This document shows, one piece after another, positions 15,762 through 27,582 of a DNA stretch of 55,000 nucleotides. The notes below the pieces were generated by a model. That model was not told where the DNA came from and searched no databases. It saw only the letters and a list, made by a program, of their open reading frames with translations. Within the stretch, counting starts at the first letter, position 1. Each line of letters starts with the position of its first letter. Position numbers and translations under genes: made by a program. The stretch comes from Paulinella micropora. Taxonomy: Eukaryota > Cercozoa > Imbricatea > Euglyphida > Paulinellidae. The DNA is taken from NCBI GenBank assembly GCA_019918135.1, contig WBZZ01000792.1, positions 12,501-67,500 on the forward strand. Direction: 5' to 3'.

Positions 15762-16062
15762 TTATTTTTTTTGAAGGAATTTTTCTGGGTCCGACTTTTT
15801 TCATAATGGTTTTTGTCTAGGGCAACTGCAACTGTAACGCTTCTTCTAAAAACTGAAATTAGAAATTTGTTTAACTCTGATAATGCACCAGAATCTGATG
15901 TGAAGCGTCCTCCCTCCGACCCATCCCCCCCCCCACCCCCCCACCCCTCCCCCCTCTACGTACCAGCGTACGTCACAGCGGGCAAACAGAATTTTTTGAA
16001 GGTAAAACCATGTCTTAATATAGTAAAATGCTTAATATAAGCACGAATAAACAGTAAAAGTC
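15762..16062. other. Right subterminal region of the TIR transposon, no gene
   Basis: Pyrimidine-rich C-run at about 15925-15955 and AT-rich DNA up to the right TIR. Nothing coding is supported. Confidence 0.4.
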
Positions 16063-16325
16063 GGCATTGTTATCATCATAGATTCATGGTAGCCGGGACT
16101 ATGAAAAAGTAGAAAAATTACCGTGTCGGACCGGTTCCTGCCCACCTCTGAAGATGAAGTTAAAGTGTATTACAATTAATAAAAACATATTTCAATATTA
16201 TTTTTATATGTTCTGCAATTAGGGAATTCATTTCCTTTCATTTCCACACGTTTTCAAAAAAATCCATATACTTCATCGAAAATTTCGGAAAAAGGGATAC
16301 CCCCAAGATTGTCGAATGTTTAGTT
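16063..16325 (-). repeat. Right terminal inverted repeat
   Basis: Inverted copy of 1870-2132, ending CGAATGTTTAGTT and followed by the GTAG duplication at 16326-16329. Confidence 0.9.
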
Positions 16326-16340
16326 GTAGCACACGTAGTT

Positions 16341-16344
<4 letters not shown>

Positions 16345-16381
<37 letters not shown>
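16345..16381. repeat. (GA)n microsatellite in the copia leader
   Basis: About 18 GA units shortly after the GTAG site where the copia leader resumes. The leader continues to the gag start at 16626 without another recognisable feature. Confidence 0.9.
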
Positions 16382-16382
<1 letters not shown>

Positions 16383-16625
16383 AAGGGTGATGTGAACAAG
16401 CAAAACAATATTCTGTGTAGTGTGTGGGTGAGTCTGCTCGTAGCCTCTGTAGTGTTCTCTCTGTATGGGAGTGTGTGTGGTTGCCTGCCTGTGTCTGTGC
16501 CATCAGAACAGCGTAAGCATAGTGGGACCCTATCTCTATTTAGCAAGTAGAGAGCATAGCTGTGTGCTGTGTGTAAGAGTGTGTAAGGGGAGCGTGTGTC
16601 TGTTCGAGACCGACGGTAGTTAGAA

Positions 16626-19165
16626 ATGACTACTAGTAAGACAGACAATAAGATCACGTTCACCTGCAAAGAAGCATGGATCCTACTGCATAGGCAGGTA
16701 GTTCAAAGCTGTAATGCAAAGGCACCTAAGGAAGTGCTACAGGGTGCTGACACCCACAAGCAATATGTCCACCGCGAAAACGTACTAGGAATACAGGTTA
16801 AGGGTAGTGAGGTGCCCCCCTTCATACTAGCTTGGGAAAGGGTAGCAGAGTGGAACGATTGGGCCGACTTGGACGAGGAAGTGGTAAAGGAATAGTTTGA
16901 GGGCAAAACCAAGGGTCCTACTCGCCTGTGGCCTATGCCAAACCCCAAACCGGATGCTTCAAACCTTGATGAGGTGTTAGTGGTAGAGGGAGGACAGAAA
17001 ACACCAATCAGTATTTAGCAGTCCGAAGGATAAACAAGCCACTGAGACTGAAGAAGAAAAGGAGGAGGAGGAAGTAGATGAAGGCCGGAACACTCCTGAC
17101 CTCTACTCTAGTGGGTGTGCTAGCACTGACAAACCTAGGCTGTCGACTGGCAAGGGCTCAGACTTAGAGGGCGACAGCAAGAGTGGGGCCTCCCGAGCAC
17201 AGACGGACCCCTCTAAGGTCAAAACCCCACTAGGGGGTGCTGATCGTGCTGGAGCACTGACACGACAGGTGATGGCCTATGACGCTATTGTACTTGCTGA
17301 GATGAGCAAGCAAAAAGAGAGGGTGTTCATCATCATTTATGACATGCTCGGTGGTGAGGCGAAGAGTCTAGTGCGTGACTTGGCTGATCCGGAAAAGCTG
17401 ACCTTTGGTCATAACCCAAAAGCAATGTGGGACAGGTTGCTAGCCCGGTACAAGAAAGCTGACCCCGCTGACGTTCAGGATAAGGTGAAGGAGCTGAATG
17501 ACTTCTCTTTACTAGCAAGCAGTATATTGGTCAGTGTGGACTTGCACGCTAGGAGAGACTGGTTGGCCGACTATGGTCAAACCCCAACCGACGACCGGCT
17601 GCAACAGATAGTAAAGGACGCGTTAGTGGGTCCAAAGCAATCTGACCCTAGGGTGAAGAAAGCCTGGCAGGTATGGGTTGAAATGGCCGAACTGAACCGC
17701 AAGCAGTTTACGTGGGACTTCAACTCATGGTGGAAGTTCGTACAGGATCGTGCTCTTGAACTAGATAAGAAGTTTGACCGGGCCAAAGTGACTAGTTCCA
17801 CGGAGAAAGGTTTGGCAGTTCGCAAGGCCGGGAAAGGAAAGCCCAAGGACGAATGCTGGCTCTTCAGCAAAGAAGGCAAATGCACTCGTGGGGCCTCATG
17901 CCGCTACCTCCATGTTGGAGGGAAGGTGAGAGGGGTATGATTCCTGTGGGACAAGCAGGGGGAGTGTAGGTGGGCAGACAAATGCAGGTTTGAGCATGAA
18001 CCAGCTAAAGCCAAGAAGACCCCTCCCAAACCGGAAGACACCCCCAAGGGTGAGAAAAGCAAGAAGAGCGAAAAGAGCAAGGGGCCAAAGTGTTTTAATT
18101 GCTTCGAAAAGGGGCACATCGCCGGTAAATGCAGCAAGAAGTGCCGGTTGTGCCGGGGCAAGCACAAGTTGAGCAAGTGCCCGGACAAAGGCAGGAAGGA
18201 GAAGGGGGAGGCAGCAAAGGGCTCTGACGGGGGTAGTGATAGCGATGACTCCGAGGATGAGAAGCCGGTAGTAGCCTTAGCCCAGATTGTAAAGTTCCTA
18301 ACCGGCAAGTCGAAGGACAAAGCTCCCATGGCTAAATTCAAACCCGGGGTGCGAACCTTCCCGAACTGATCATACCACCGGAGGACGAGAACAGCCTTGA
18401 AATCTTGCTTGAGGACGACGCCAACATAGATAAGATGAATGAGGGTCGGTGCCACGGAGTAGCGGAAGGAAAGCGCCGGTGCGTAGCCAGTTTGAAGGAC
18501 CTCGAGTCTCACTTCAACAGCATGAGGATTAAGGCAGCTACCCTCATAGATAGCAACTATTGCGTTGAGCATCAGTACCAGCGAGCCAAGCACGAGAGGG
18601 ACAATGCATTGCGTCTTTGGGCAGCCGACATGGCTCGAAGGGATCATCTACCTCTAATGTGCGAGATGGGAGAGCGAGGTTAGAAGCCCAGATCAAAAGT
18701 GGGAGTCATCCCCTGATGGTTGAGGCCATAGTGCAACACGAAGCTGCGAAGCGGGGCATCCCGTGGAACCGGTCCCTCTGGCCCATCATCCACTATGCGA
18801 AGCCCCGTGAACCAGGACAGTTTACCGAGTGGATCATTAGCCGTCAACCTGTAACGTGGGAGGCGTCCGGTGTACCCTCATGGCGGAAGGTGTACCGCCA
18901 ACATGAACCTCAGGCCGGTACTCAAGCGAAGCACATGTACTTCCGAGGTGGGGTATCCCCCTCTCGTAGGGGAGTTGTGCCCCCATCAGTAGCGTCGGTG
19001 CCGGTACGCGCACAAGAGTCGAAGGGTACTCCTCTCCGTCCGCTAGTACCCGACCCCCGTGGAGAGAGTAAGGGTAGACCTAGATGGGTGAGCGGGCCGT
19101 CAGCGGTACCTGCCCCGAAGGTTGAGATTGGTTCAAAGGCCGAGCCGACTGAGGCTGGTAGTGGT
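16626..19165 (+). pseudogene. Copia gag with tandem zinc fingers, broken
   Basis: The frame starts ATG at 16626 (MTTSKTDNKITFTCKEAW). It is interrupted by TAG at 16893-16895 and a frame change near 17010, then is open through a Gag-type helical region (about 17269-17800). Zinc-binding motifs follow: a CCCH finger CWLFSKEGKCTRGASCRYLH (about 17855-17915), a second CCCH finger whose first Cys codon is TGA (17938-17940), and two knuckles CFNCFEKGHIAGKC and CRLCRGKHKLSKC (about 18090-18180) that would bind the RNA genome. After 18350 the frame shifts again and the remaining ~800 bases encode unrecognised basic/Pro-rich sequence. No protease DTG/DSG motif was seen. The copia DNA ends near 19165 where AT-rich Polinton DNA begins. 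Confidence 0.8.
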
Positions 19166-19171
19166 ATCATT

Positions 19172-19566
19172 GTTCATTTGAGCAAGCATTGGAAGAAGCA
19201 AATAAATATCATAAAGAATTTGTAATACCTAAATATGAAGAATGAAAAATAAACTACGACAGTGAAAGAAAAGCAATTAAAAATGAAAAAATCAAGAAAT
19301 GGATAATCAAAAGTTATATTTGTGAATGTGGAGCAGAGATTACAAATGGAAGTAAATGTAAGCATAAGAAATCTAATAAGCATAAAGAAAATGTAGAGTT
19401 ATTAAAATCTAAGGTTGAACAAGTTAAGAAAGAAGAAGACGAAAGATGTAGTATGTGTGGTTATATGGAAAATAATGGTCATTGCGGTTCAGGATATAGC
19501 AAGTACAATCAGACTTGGAAAGACAAAAGATTAATAGGATTTATGGGTTTTGCTAGCATAGCATAG
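19172..19566 (+). pseudogene. Remnant of a Cys/His-rich viral protein at the left Polinton edge
   Basis: A plus-strand frame reads KEFVIPKYEE, then TGA, then a Lys-rich stretch with CECGAEITNGSKCKHKKSNKH and CSMCGYMENNGHC, stopping at 19566. The first Cys/His cluster looks like the small C2H2-like finger found at the C-terminus of some viral GIY-YIG or homing-type proteins. The N-terminus is absent and there is an in-frame stop, so it is a decayed fragment. Assignment to a nuclease is inference only. From 19567 to 19751 I see no gene. Confidence 0.45.
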
Positions 19567-19751
19567 CCGTACAACAATTTCGCAGTCGGAATTGAAATCA
19601 TTTCGACGGGGGTATGGGCGAATTTTATGTTAAAGACAAGGACACACCATTATATAGAGGCACACAGGGACACAGGACACACCCCACATTTGAGACGGAG
19701 AAATTATTTTAATTTTATAAAATTATATTTCCTTAGATAAATTTATCAAAC

Positions 19752-22700
19752 ATGGAGACACACACGTATAACGGCAAGGTCTACAGGTTGGATAGATTAA
19801 GGGAATATAAGATAAATTACGAAATCAAGTCTGTCAGGGGTCGGGATGTGCTATATATCAAACCGAAGGTAAGGGGTATAAAATTGATACACCGACCGCC
19901 CAAAACTACTTGAACCAAGTAAGAGGTACGGTGTATTTTGAGCACCATGCTATACCAATAGCACCAGCTTTACCTACGATTGAAGAGAAAAAAGAACTGA
20001 AAGAAAATTACAGAGACTTGTTGAGGTATGGTAATTATGATATCATAAGGGACGACAGCAAGGAACACGAACTAGGAATAAATGAAAGCCGATACGCGGT
20101 AAGGATTAACGGCAACTTCCGATCATTTACGATGCGCGATGTAATAAGATTTATTGAGATTGTATTGAACGACTTTGTAAAACGACAAGCACCGCAAGAT
20201 AAGGTTAGCCTAGGTATTGAGTTTGTCGATTACTATGGAAAGGTATCAACAGGTTTACACAAAGTTAATCAAATCTCGGTTGAAAAAGTTTTAGAAAGAT
20301 TGTCAGCAATATTTCAAAGCAACGAAAGTCTTTATATGGACGAGAACGGAATAAACTTTGATAAATTAAAATTTGTGTTGAAATCTGTTAAAATGCCGAC
20401 TGGCGGGACAAGGCTACAGGTTTTGAACAAATTAGATATATACAGAAAGAAAGGAGTAATCTGTATTACAAACAGCGATAACTTATGCTTAGCACGAGCA
20501 ATTGTTGTAGTCAAAGCAAAAATTGAAAAATATCCAAAATTCAAGACAATGCTTATGGGAAAAAGAAAGATACAGCAGGAAATGGCAGAGTCTTTACACG
20601 ATACAGCGAAAGTTATTAAGGATGTGTGTGGGATACAAGAAATTAATACATTCGCTAATCACATTAAATACAATCTGGTTATTGTTGAATTCCCTGAACA
20701 AATAGCTTATAAAAAAGATCTACTTAATGCGAACGGCGAACGGCTGACTAACCTTTACATTCTAAAGACTGAAGGACATTACGATGCCATAACTAACATG
20801 AAGTCTATGCTAGGAAAAAAGAATTTCTGCGAGTTATGCCTAAGAGGGTATATGGAAAGACACGCCTGCGACGCCAAATGTAGTATCTGCGAAACCAAGG
20901 GATGTAAGGGAATAAACGACAAGAGCCAGTGGAAAGAATGTGAGAAGTGTAATAGAAAGTTTCCAAACACTGAATGCTTTAATAACCACAGGACAACAAA
21001 CTGCGATGTAAAAGCGAAATGTAAATCGTGTGGGCTGAATTACAGAAAGAAGGATGAGCACAAATGCGGATATGCGAAATGCCGAAATTGCAAAGTAGTG
21101 AAACCGCTTGAACACCAATGTGAAATAGTCCAAAAAGAAATCTTACAGCCGTCAGAGCAATACATATTCTTCGACTTTGAAGCGACACAGGACACAGGCG
21201 AACACATTTTTAATCATGCTGAAAGCCAGTATTACGATGCGAAGGAACCGCCTATTATACGTAAGAACATTCAAGATTTCTGTAATTGGGCTTTTGACAC
21301 TAAGCACAGCGGATTTACATTTATCGCACACAATGCCCGCGGTTATGATTGTCAGTTTATTCTTAAGTGGTTGGTTGATAATGGACAAACTCCATTTGTT
21401 ATCTATGAAGGTGGTAAGATTATGATGATGACACTTAAGAAGTATCGGTTCATAGATAGCCTAAGTTTTCTTACAATGCCATTGTCAGACTTTCCAAGAC
21501 ATTCGGGCTTACGGAACTTAAGAAAGGTTTCTTCCCGCACTTCTTCAATACGGCGAAAAGTAAAAACTATGTCGGTGTAATGCCCCATAAGAAACATTAC
21601 GGCTACGACACGATGCGAGGAGATAAACGAAAGGAATTTCTTGAATGGTATGATGAACAAGTGAAAGCACATAACAGGTTTGATATGGCGAAGGAAATCG
21701 CGGAGTATTGTCATTCAGATGTTGATATACTGAGAAAAGGTTGTATAGATTTTAGAAATCAGTTTCTAGAGTTTGGTATTGACCCTTTTCAATATACAAC
21801 TATCGCGAGTTGTGTTATGGCGTTGTATCGTGCTAAGTTTATGACAGAAAATTCAATTGCGATATTGAAAGCGGAAAAACAAAACAGGATGACTTCTAGG
21901 GCTTGTGTAGAATGGCTAGCATACAGAAGCAGGTTAGACAAAACCGATATTAAACACGCATTCAACGGAGGTGAAAAAATGTTTCAACTCGGGCAATCTC
22001 GTGTGTATGTAGATGGTTGGGACAAGAAAAACAAAACCGCTTATGAGTTTTACGGATGCCATTGGCACGGATGTCAGAAGTGTTGGAATAGCAATGCTCT
22101 GAATGGGAAGAAGAATAAGACAATGGGTGAACTATACAAGGAAACTATGAGAAGAGAAAAACAACTTAAAGAACAAGCAAAAGTAATAAGTATCTGGGAG
22201 TGCGAATGGAGCCTGATGAAAACCAGTGAAAGACTGGCTGAGGATACAAACGAACGAATTACTGAACAAGAAGGACTAAACCCACGAGAGGCAATGTTTG
22301 GAGGTAGAGTGAATGCTCTGAAATTATATTGGAAATCACGACATGATAATGAGTATGCGAAATATATTGACATATGCTCACTTTATCCAACAGTGATGTA
22401 TTACGACCTTTATCCAAGCGGGCACCATATCATAATACGACCAAACAACGAGGAGGAAAGAAAAAGTATGGAAAACAAAATTATAAGCAGAGAATATTTC
22501 GGAGTGGCTAAGGTTAAGATGCTACCGCCGAGAGGCTTACTACACCCAGTCTTACCGAAGGCAGATAGAGGTAAGATGATGTATTACTTATGCGATAAGT
22601 GTGGAATGACTGAGCAACACGGCGAATGTAAGCACACAGATAAAGAACAAGCAATAACAGGTACATGGGCAACTCCAGAAATTTACAAGGCCTTAGACAA

Positions 22701-23744
22701 AGGGTATAAGTTAATAAAAATATATAAGTATGGCACTGGAAAGAACAAAGCAGTAGTTTATTCAAAGAATACATAAAGACATTCTTGAAAGTAAAACAAG
22801 AGTCCAGTGGATATCCCGCGGGATGCAATACGGAAGCAGAAAAACAAAATTACATAAACAGCATGGAAGTTAAAATGGGTGTAAAGATGGATGAAAGCAA
22901 AATATTCAAAAATGAAGGACGGAGAGCAGTGGCTAAGTTGTGCTTGAATTCTTTATGGGGCAAGTTTGGACAGAAACAAAATAAAACACAGAATAAAATG
23001 ATAAGGATAAAGAAACCTTATACAAACTATTGAACGATAAATCAGTGGATAATATAAATATTAACATAATTAACGACCAAATTATAGAAGCCAGTTATGA
23101 CTTAAAACAGGACGCGGTGTGCGACCCGATTAAAACAAATATTGTAGTTGCTTTATTTACTACATGCCACGCGAGAATGAGACTTTACAATATGATGGAC
23201 AAATAATAGGATATTGTATCATGACACAGACAGCGTAATATATACGACTAACAAAGAAATTAATCAGGCAGATGTAGAGACAGGCGATTTACTGGGAGAT
23301 TGGACTGATGAATTAAAAGGAGCGAAAATAAAAATCTTTGTGGGAGGTGGGGCGAAATGTTATGGATACTTATTAGATAATGGTAAAGCCAGTATGAAAG
23401 TAAAAGGATTTAGTATGAACTACGAAACGAAAAAAGCATTGAATTTACCAAATATGTTAAGTGTAATAAGTTGCGGGCTAGGTATTACGAACACTGAATT
23501 ATTTGAGAATGGCAAAAATGAACTGGCTGAATTGTTGGAGACTGATGAAGAATTACGTATCGCTAAGGGAATTGAGAAGTCTGGAAAATTAGTTATAATA
23601 GAAAATAACAAGATAACGTGAGACAAACAAAAGAAAAAAATAACAAGCGAATACTTAGAAAAGATATTTAGTTTTACATATACGAAAAGACAAGTTATTG
23701 GTATTGTAGAGAATGCGATTGAAACACGGCCGTTCGGATATTAA
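19752..23744 (+). pseudogene. polB: Maverick-type family B DNA polymerase (protein-primed class), broken
   Basis: The start at 19752 (METHTYNGKVYRLDRLREYK) lies before a frame change near 19880. Exonuclease motifs are visible: Exo I FFDFEATQ (~21165), Exo II FIAHNARGYDCQFIL (~21320) and Exo III YCHSDVDIL (~21700). Polymerase motifs follow: A with DICSLYPTVMYY (~22370), B with KLCLNSLWGKFGQ (~22935) and C with YHDTDSVIY (~23213). Before Exo I there is the Cys/His-rich segment (about 20825-21125) typical of Maverick PolB. The protein would be about 1,300 residues, normal for the family. Damage: frame changes near 19880, 21487, 22755, 23010 and 23205, and TGA at 23619-23621 where the next codons continue the same frame to TAA at 23742. 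All catalytic motifs are still legible, so the decay is fairly recent or partly due to assembly indels. Confidence 0.9.
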
Positions 23745-23831
23745 GGATATTTGTGAGGGAGGAAGTCAGAACAAAATATTAAATAATTAATTTTTTTTTC
23801 TATAATTGTTTTTACCAGTCTATATAGACCA

Positions 23832-24128
23832 ATGACCACCCTCACCAGACTATGTGAGAAGTTTGAGAAACTCTCTATTGAAAATAAAAAAGAAACATTT
23901 TCTCTTACCGATGTTGAAAAGATAATTACTGACGAAATCCAAATGATTGAAAATGCACGGGCAGGCAAGCCAAGGGATATTTTTCCATTTGGTAAGTATA
24001 AAGGTAAGAAAATTCAAGATGTAGCGGTTATTGATAAGCCATACCTTGAATGGGTAATGAAACAGCCGTGGTTTGATAAATTTACAGACATTAAAAGTGA
24101 AGTAAAAAAATTTTACAATAAAAATTAA
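23832..24128 (+). CDS. Small DUF3820-like protein
   Basis: 98 residues. The second half carries FPFGKYKGKKIQDVAVIDKP and YLEWVMKQPWF, the core pattern of the small DUF3820 family often found next to or fused with exonuclease-type domains in phages and viruses. The ATG follows an AT-rich TATATAGACC stretch. The frame is intact. It lies just downstream of the polymerase on the same strand, so a role in DNA replication or nucleotide handling is plausible but not shown. Confidence 0.7.
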   Translation: MTTLTRLCEKFEKLSIENKKETFSLTDVEKIITDEIQMIENARAGKPRDIFPFGKYKGKKIQDVAVIDKPYLEWVMKQPWFDKFTDIKSEVKKFYNKN

Positions 24129-24150
24129 TATTTACTTTATATATATATCA

Positions 24151-24598
24151 ATGACTGACCTGTCAACCAAACAGGACTACTTGAATGAAATTGAAAAATG
24201 GAGCCTTGACAGCGAAATTAAGAAACCTTCAATTAAATGGACTAAGCCTGATATTGTTTCTTTCTGTGAGCAATATAAACCACGTGATGACAATGTGAAA
24301 CTAGTTATACCATCCAATGTTGATTTTGCAAGATAAATCAACATTTGCCATAACGGATAAAGAAGAAAGCAAATCGTTGTTTTGGACTACCTCCAAAACA
24401 ACAATACCATTTAAGACAGCAGATTTAAAAGAAACTGGAATTACCGAAATAAAGGCTAAGGTTGGTGAAGATATAGCGAATGCTGTCTCCGTAGGTGATA
24501 CAGTGAATGCTACAGACGAAGTATGTACAGAAGAAGGATGTATATTAAGGAAAGCGAGCGATGTTATTCGTGTTGTAAAAGAAAGATACAAAAAATAA
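24151..24598 (+). CDS. Small viral protein, possibly one gene with a frame change
   Basis: Two overlapping plus-strand frames, 24151-24336 (MTDLSTKQDYLNEIEKWSLD) and 24317-24598 (ending VVKERYKK), overlap by 20 bases. The first opens right after TATATATATATCA. Either two short genes overlap or, as I think likelier given the decay elsewhere, one ~145-residue gene has a frame change near 24320. No family was recognised. A perfect 11-bp hairpin lies inside the second frame at 24376-24402. Confidence 0.45.
24376..24402. repeat. Hairpin with CTACC loop
   Basis: GTTGTTTTGGA and TCCAAAACAAC are perfect complements around CTACC. The same stem core and loop occur at 27562-27582. Confidence 0.8.
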
Positions 24599-24634
24599 AG
24601 TAAAGTAAGTCAAATCATTCATTTTTTTTTTGTT

Positions 24635-25875
24635 TCAGTGGTCTTCTATAAAGTTAGCAATAACATTAATATCATTACCCGACCCGCCTGCCGACACAGC
24701 CTTTGTGTGAATGTCAAAACATCGTTGGGGGTTAATTGAATATCATAAGTTCTGATATTAATTTGTTGAGTTGAGGTCGCACTAACATAAATCTTAAAAA
24801 TTGTTGTTTCGTTCGCAATCGCAGTTGCTTTTGTGTCTGTATCTACAATTGAAGTTTTGGCATCAACATCAACAAAACCCGCCCCTGTCAGTGTTCCGTT
24901 CAATACCATTCTTACAATATTAGGCTTACTATCTTCATTTGTAATACTTATCAAAGATGGAAAGACATTTGAATAGTTGGTTAGGCTATTATTGTATTGC
25001 GCTTTATTCCTGATACTCAAAACGGGGCTTTCAGTTATATTACCTGCTTCACTCCCTTCCGCCGTATTTGTAATACTTGTATTAATAGTGTTGGTTCCCT
25101 CAACAAACAAACTACAACTGGCTGTCTTCAGTCTTTGTATTCCAACTCCAGCATTATTATGAACAATTCGTGCTACAAATGGCAATGTAGTATTCCTCAG
25201 ACTGACACCCGAGTTGGTATTCGCATACTTAATCGTATGCACTAACTGAAATTCGCCTGTCTTTGGATGTTCAATAGAAAACTTAATAGCACCAAAGCCT
25301 AAGTATTGAAATTGAATTTGAAATACATTTCCCTTCGTCCAGTCTAATACAGGCATATATCCTGTCCCGTCGCACGGTTCATCCCAGTACGCTTGATAAA
25401 ATATGCTTGGGGTTCCTTCTTTGCAATGTAGAATACACATTCCTTCATCTCTAGTCTTGTAAAAGTAGAAACCATTAAGTAATTCGTTATCTCCGATACC
25501 TATCCACGAATAATAATCTTCGGTTTCGTCAGTTGTCCATAAAGCAGTGAAGCGGGCTACAACACCCATACCTGTGCGATATTTTATTTTTCTTTTGCTT
25601 ACCATACTAGCATCGGCGGTAGCATCAGCAGTTGTTTTCAAATCCGCCATATTATTCAGAAATGAAACGGTCGCCTTTGTTTCTGTTGATGTCCATATCC
25701 GTGTATTAATGGTATATGGAAAGATTTCCTGTAATACTGGTGTTAAGGAACTGGTTAGGGTTTCACCAAAAGCGGTCTTCATATGATTAGTTTCAATGTG
25801 TCCGTCATATCCAACTTTGACATTTACAAACTTTTCGTCTGGATTTTGTGCGATTAAATTTCTTTGATGAGACAT
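24635..25875 (-). pseudogene. Lectin-like virion protein candidate, frame change at the C-terminus
   Basis: The likely start is MSHQRNLIAQ at 25875 (an upstream ATG at 25902 is in frame). About 400 residues, rich in Thr, Asn and beta-type pattern. The middle region (WIGIGDNELLNGFYFYKT through VLDWTKGNVFQIQFQYLGFG) resembles concanavalin-like lectin sandwiches seen in viral and phage receptor-binding proteins. Near 24685 the frame changes; the alternative frame gives a natural ending GGSGNDINVIANFIEDH that stops at 24635. It is transcribed with the capsid genes and lies directly downstream of the major capsid gene, so I infer a structural or host-binding role. Fold assignment is by pattern only. 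Confidence 0.5.
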
Positions 25876-25901
25876 TCCTGATCTTTTGCTTTCGTCTCTC
25901 A

Positions 25902-25927
25902 AACTATTTCAACCTTTTGAAATAGTT
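25902..25927. terminator. Hairpin between the capsid and lectin-like genes
   Basis: AACTATTTCAA and TTGAAATAGTT form a perfect 11-bp stem around CCTT, followed by T-rich DNA. It lies just upstream of the 24635-25875 gene. A terminator or processing role is inferred from position alone. Confidence 0.45.
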
Positions 25928-25970
25928 TTTCTTATATTATTAACATTTAAAAAAAATTTTATTAATCAAC

Positions 25971-26020
25971 GAGTTTGTAAAACACGCGGGAGCCGTAGGC
26001 GGGAGCGTGAATTTACAAAT
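25971..26020 (+). repeat. Intergenic repeat P, copy 1
   Basis: Begins GTTTGTAAAACACGCGGGAG, ends ATTTACAAATATC, and has GC-rich CGGGAGC units between the AT-rich TTTGTAAA/TTTACAAA arms. It sits immediately after the major capsid stop codon. Copies recur at 28503-28569 and inverted at 30668-30717. Confidence 0.8.
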
Positions 26021-26021
26021 A

Positions 26022-27536
26022 TCAACTCATCAAGATTTCAATCCCCTTCACAAGCACACTTTGTTGAAGAATGGCGAATGTGTAGTGATTGAGATTATTT
26101 CCAGCAGTAGTTGAAACGAACTCATATCGCCTCTCGGTGTCAAGGCTCAGACCACTTACCTCATATCCATCGGTATCCTTATCGCACAGCGGGCGGTTGT
26201 TATCCCAAGTATCCACGTGGAACCAGTTGTAATGATACACATTAGAATTCAAAATGGCACTACCCTTCAACTTATCTTTGAGAAGCATATATTCTTCATT
26301 ATTTGAGGTGTTAATATCAAATTGTTGAATACGACTTCCGTCAAGGGTTGTGTAATATGTCTGAATTTTAGACCTCTGAGCCTTTACGACTGGGGGCCCT
26401 GCCGCATAACCCGTTGGCATATTACTATTATTGAAGGAAGTATTAGCACTCTCAGTGTTGTGGAAGGCGGATGTATAGATACGACGAATTCTTTCACCCT
26501 GTGAGCGGTTCATTTTTACGACATAGTTCTGTTGCGATGATTGGAGGTTCTGCTTCCAAGCAATGGGATATTCAATCTTAAAAGGAAAGCCTTCACCAGC
26601 AATCTTTTGTTGAACCCCCACAATAACATTAGGGTCAGTCTCCACAGCAAGAAACAGATTTAAGTTAGAAACAGTAGGACCAACAGCAGTAGCCGCCGCA
26701 CCAGTGGAAATAGAACTCGCATCAGTTCCATAGAATGAAGTGCGGGCGATGCTCTCCCATACAATTCTAAAACCCAAAATTTCATTAAAACCAATAGTTT
26801 TATCAAGTTCAAAAATTGTTCCAAACAGCATTCCCAAAGGAAACTTAACACTGATAGCAGGAGTATCCTTGTTATCAGTACCACCTTCAAAATACTTAGC
26901 CTCCTCAAAAGGAACATCAACAAGGCTATAGGTTCCGGCAGTGCTATCAGCGAGAGCGGTATCATCATGACGACAAACAGCAACAAGTGGCACTTTGTAG
27001 TATCCTTGAACCGCCCCTCTTAAATCTGCAAGCACACCCGCATCGGTAATTGCTTTTCTTTCCGCTACGGTTCCAATTTCAACTTTTCCAGCATTACACT
27101 TTTGAAGCATAGCACCAGAATTACCTGTTTTCTTATCATCATCATAAGCACCATGGTTTTCAAGTGCCATAAATTTTTCATACTTAATTTCTGGTTTCCA
27201 TATCACCTTAGTGTAATTACCCACATGTTGAAGATTACACAGATACTGCCCGCTTCGGCTTCGCAGTTCAATAGTTTTAATCATAGACAGACAATCCATG
27301 TAAATACAATTGAAGTGGCCAGCACCTGCAGCAGTAGGAGTGTAAGTAAATCGCAACACCGACCTCGCAAGGTTCAAAGGACGGGTAGGAATTTCAAATG
27401 TGCTTTCCATACCACCAGCAGTAGTAAGTGTGACATTTGCCGACCCTTCACGGCTAGTAAGTTTGTTCAATTCATACTTACCAGTGAGCAGTTCCTTAGT
27501 CTGATGGACTAGTTCTCCTCCATATTGGACAGGCAT
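26022..27536 (-). CDS. MCP: Major capsid protein, double jelly-roll type
   Basis: 504 residues, open throughout, starting MPVQYGGELVHQTKELLTGK. The N-terminal part (STFEIPTRPLNLARSVLRF, then YMDCLSMIKTIELRSRSGQYLCNL) matches the pattern of Polinton and Polinton-like-virus double-jelly-roll capsids; length is normal for them (about 450-600). It would form hexameric capsomers of an icosahedral shell. The neighbours are the penton-type protein upstream and the lectin-like gene downstream, the usual morphogenesis cluster. A hairpin with a CTACT loop sits 26 bases before the start and repeat P after the stop. No inactivating change was seen. I assign the function from family resemblance read by eye. 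Confidence 0.85.
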   Translation of the reverse strand: MPVQYGGELVHQTKELLTGKYELNKLTSREGSANVTLTTAGGMESTFEIPTRPLNLARSVLRFTYTPTAAGAGHFNCIYMDCLSMIKTIELRSRSGQYLCNLQHVGNYTKVIWKPEIKYEKFMALENHGAYDDDKKTGNSGAMLQKCNAGKVEIGTVAERKAITDAGVLADLRGAVQGYYKVPLVAVCRHDDTALADSTAGTYSLVDVPFEEAKYFEGGTDNKDTPAISVKFPLGMLFGTIFELDKTIGFNEILGFRIVWESIARTSFYGTDASSISTGAAATAVGPTVSNLNLFLAVETDPNVIVGVQQKIAGEGFPFKIEYPIAWKQNLQSSQQNYVVKMNRSQGERIRRIYTSAFHNTESANTSFNNSNMPTGYAAGPPVVKAQRSKIQTYYTTLDGSRIQQFDINTSNNEEYMLLKDKLKGSAILNSNVYHYNWFHVDTWDNNRPLCDKDTDGYEVSGLSLDTERRYEFVSTTAGNNLNHYTFAILQQSVLVKGIEILMS

Positions 27537-27561
27537 TTTTTGTTTTGTTTTTGAAGTTTTT

Positions 27562-27582
27562 GTTTTGGACTACTTCCAAAAC
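27562..27582. promoter_or_regulatory. Hairpin with CTACT loop upstream of the capsid gene
   Basis: GTTTTGGA and TCCAAAAC form a perfect 8-bp stem around CTACT in the leader of the major capsid gene. It matches the core of the hairpin at 24376-24402 and resembles 38743-38761. Confidence 0.6.
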
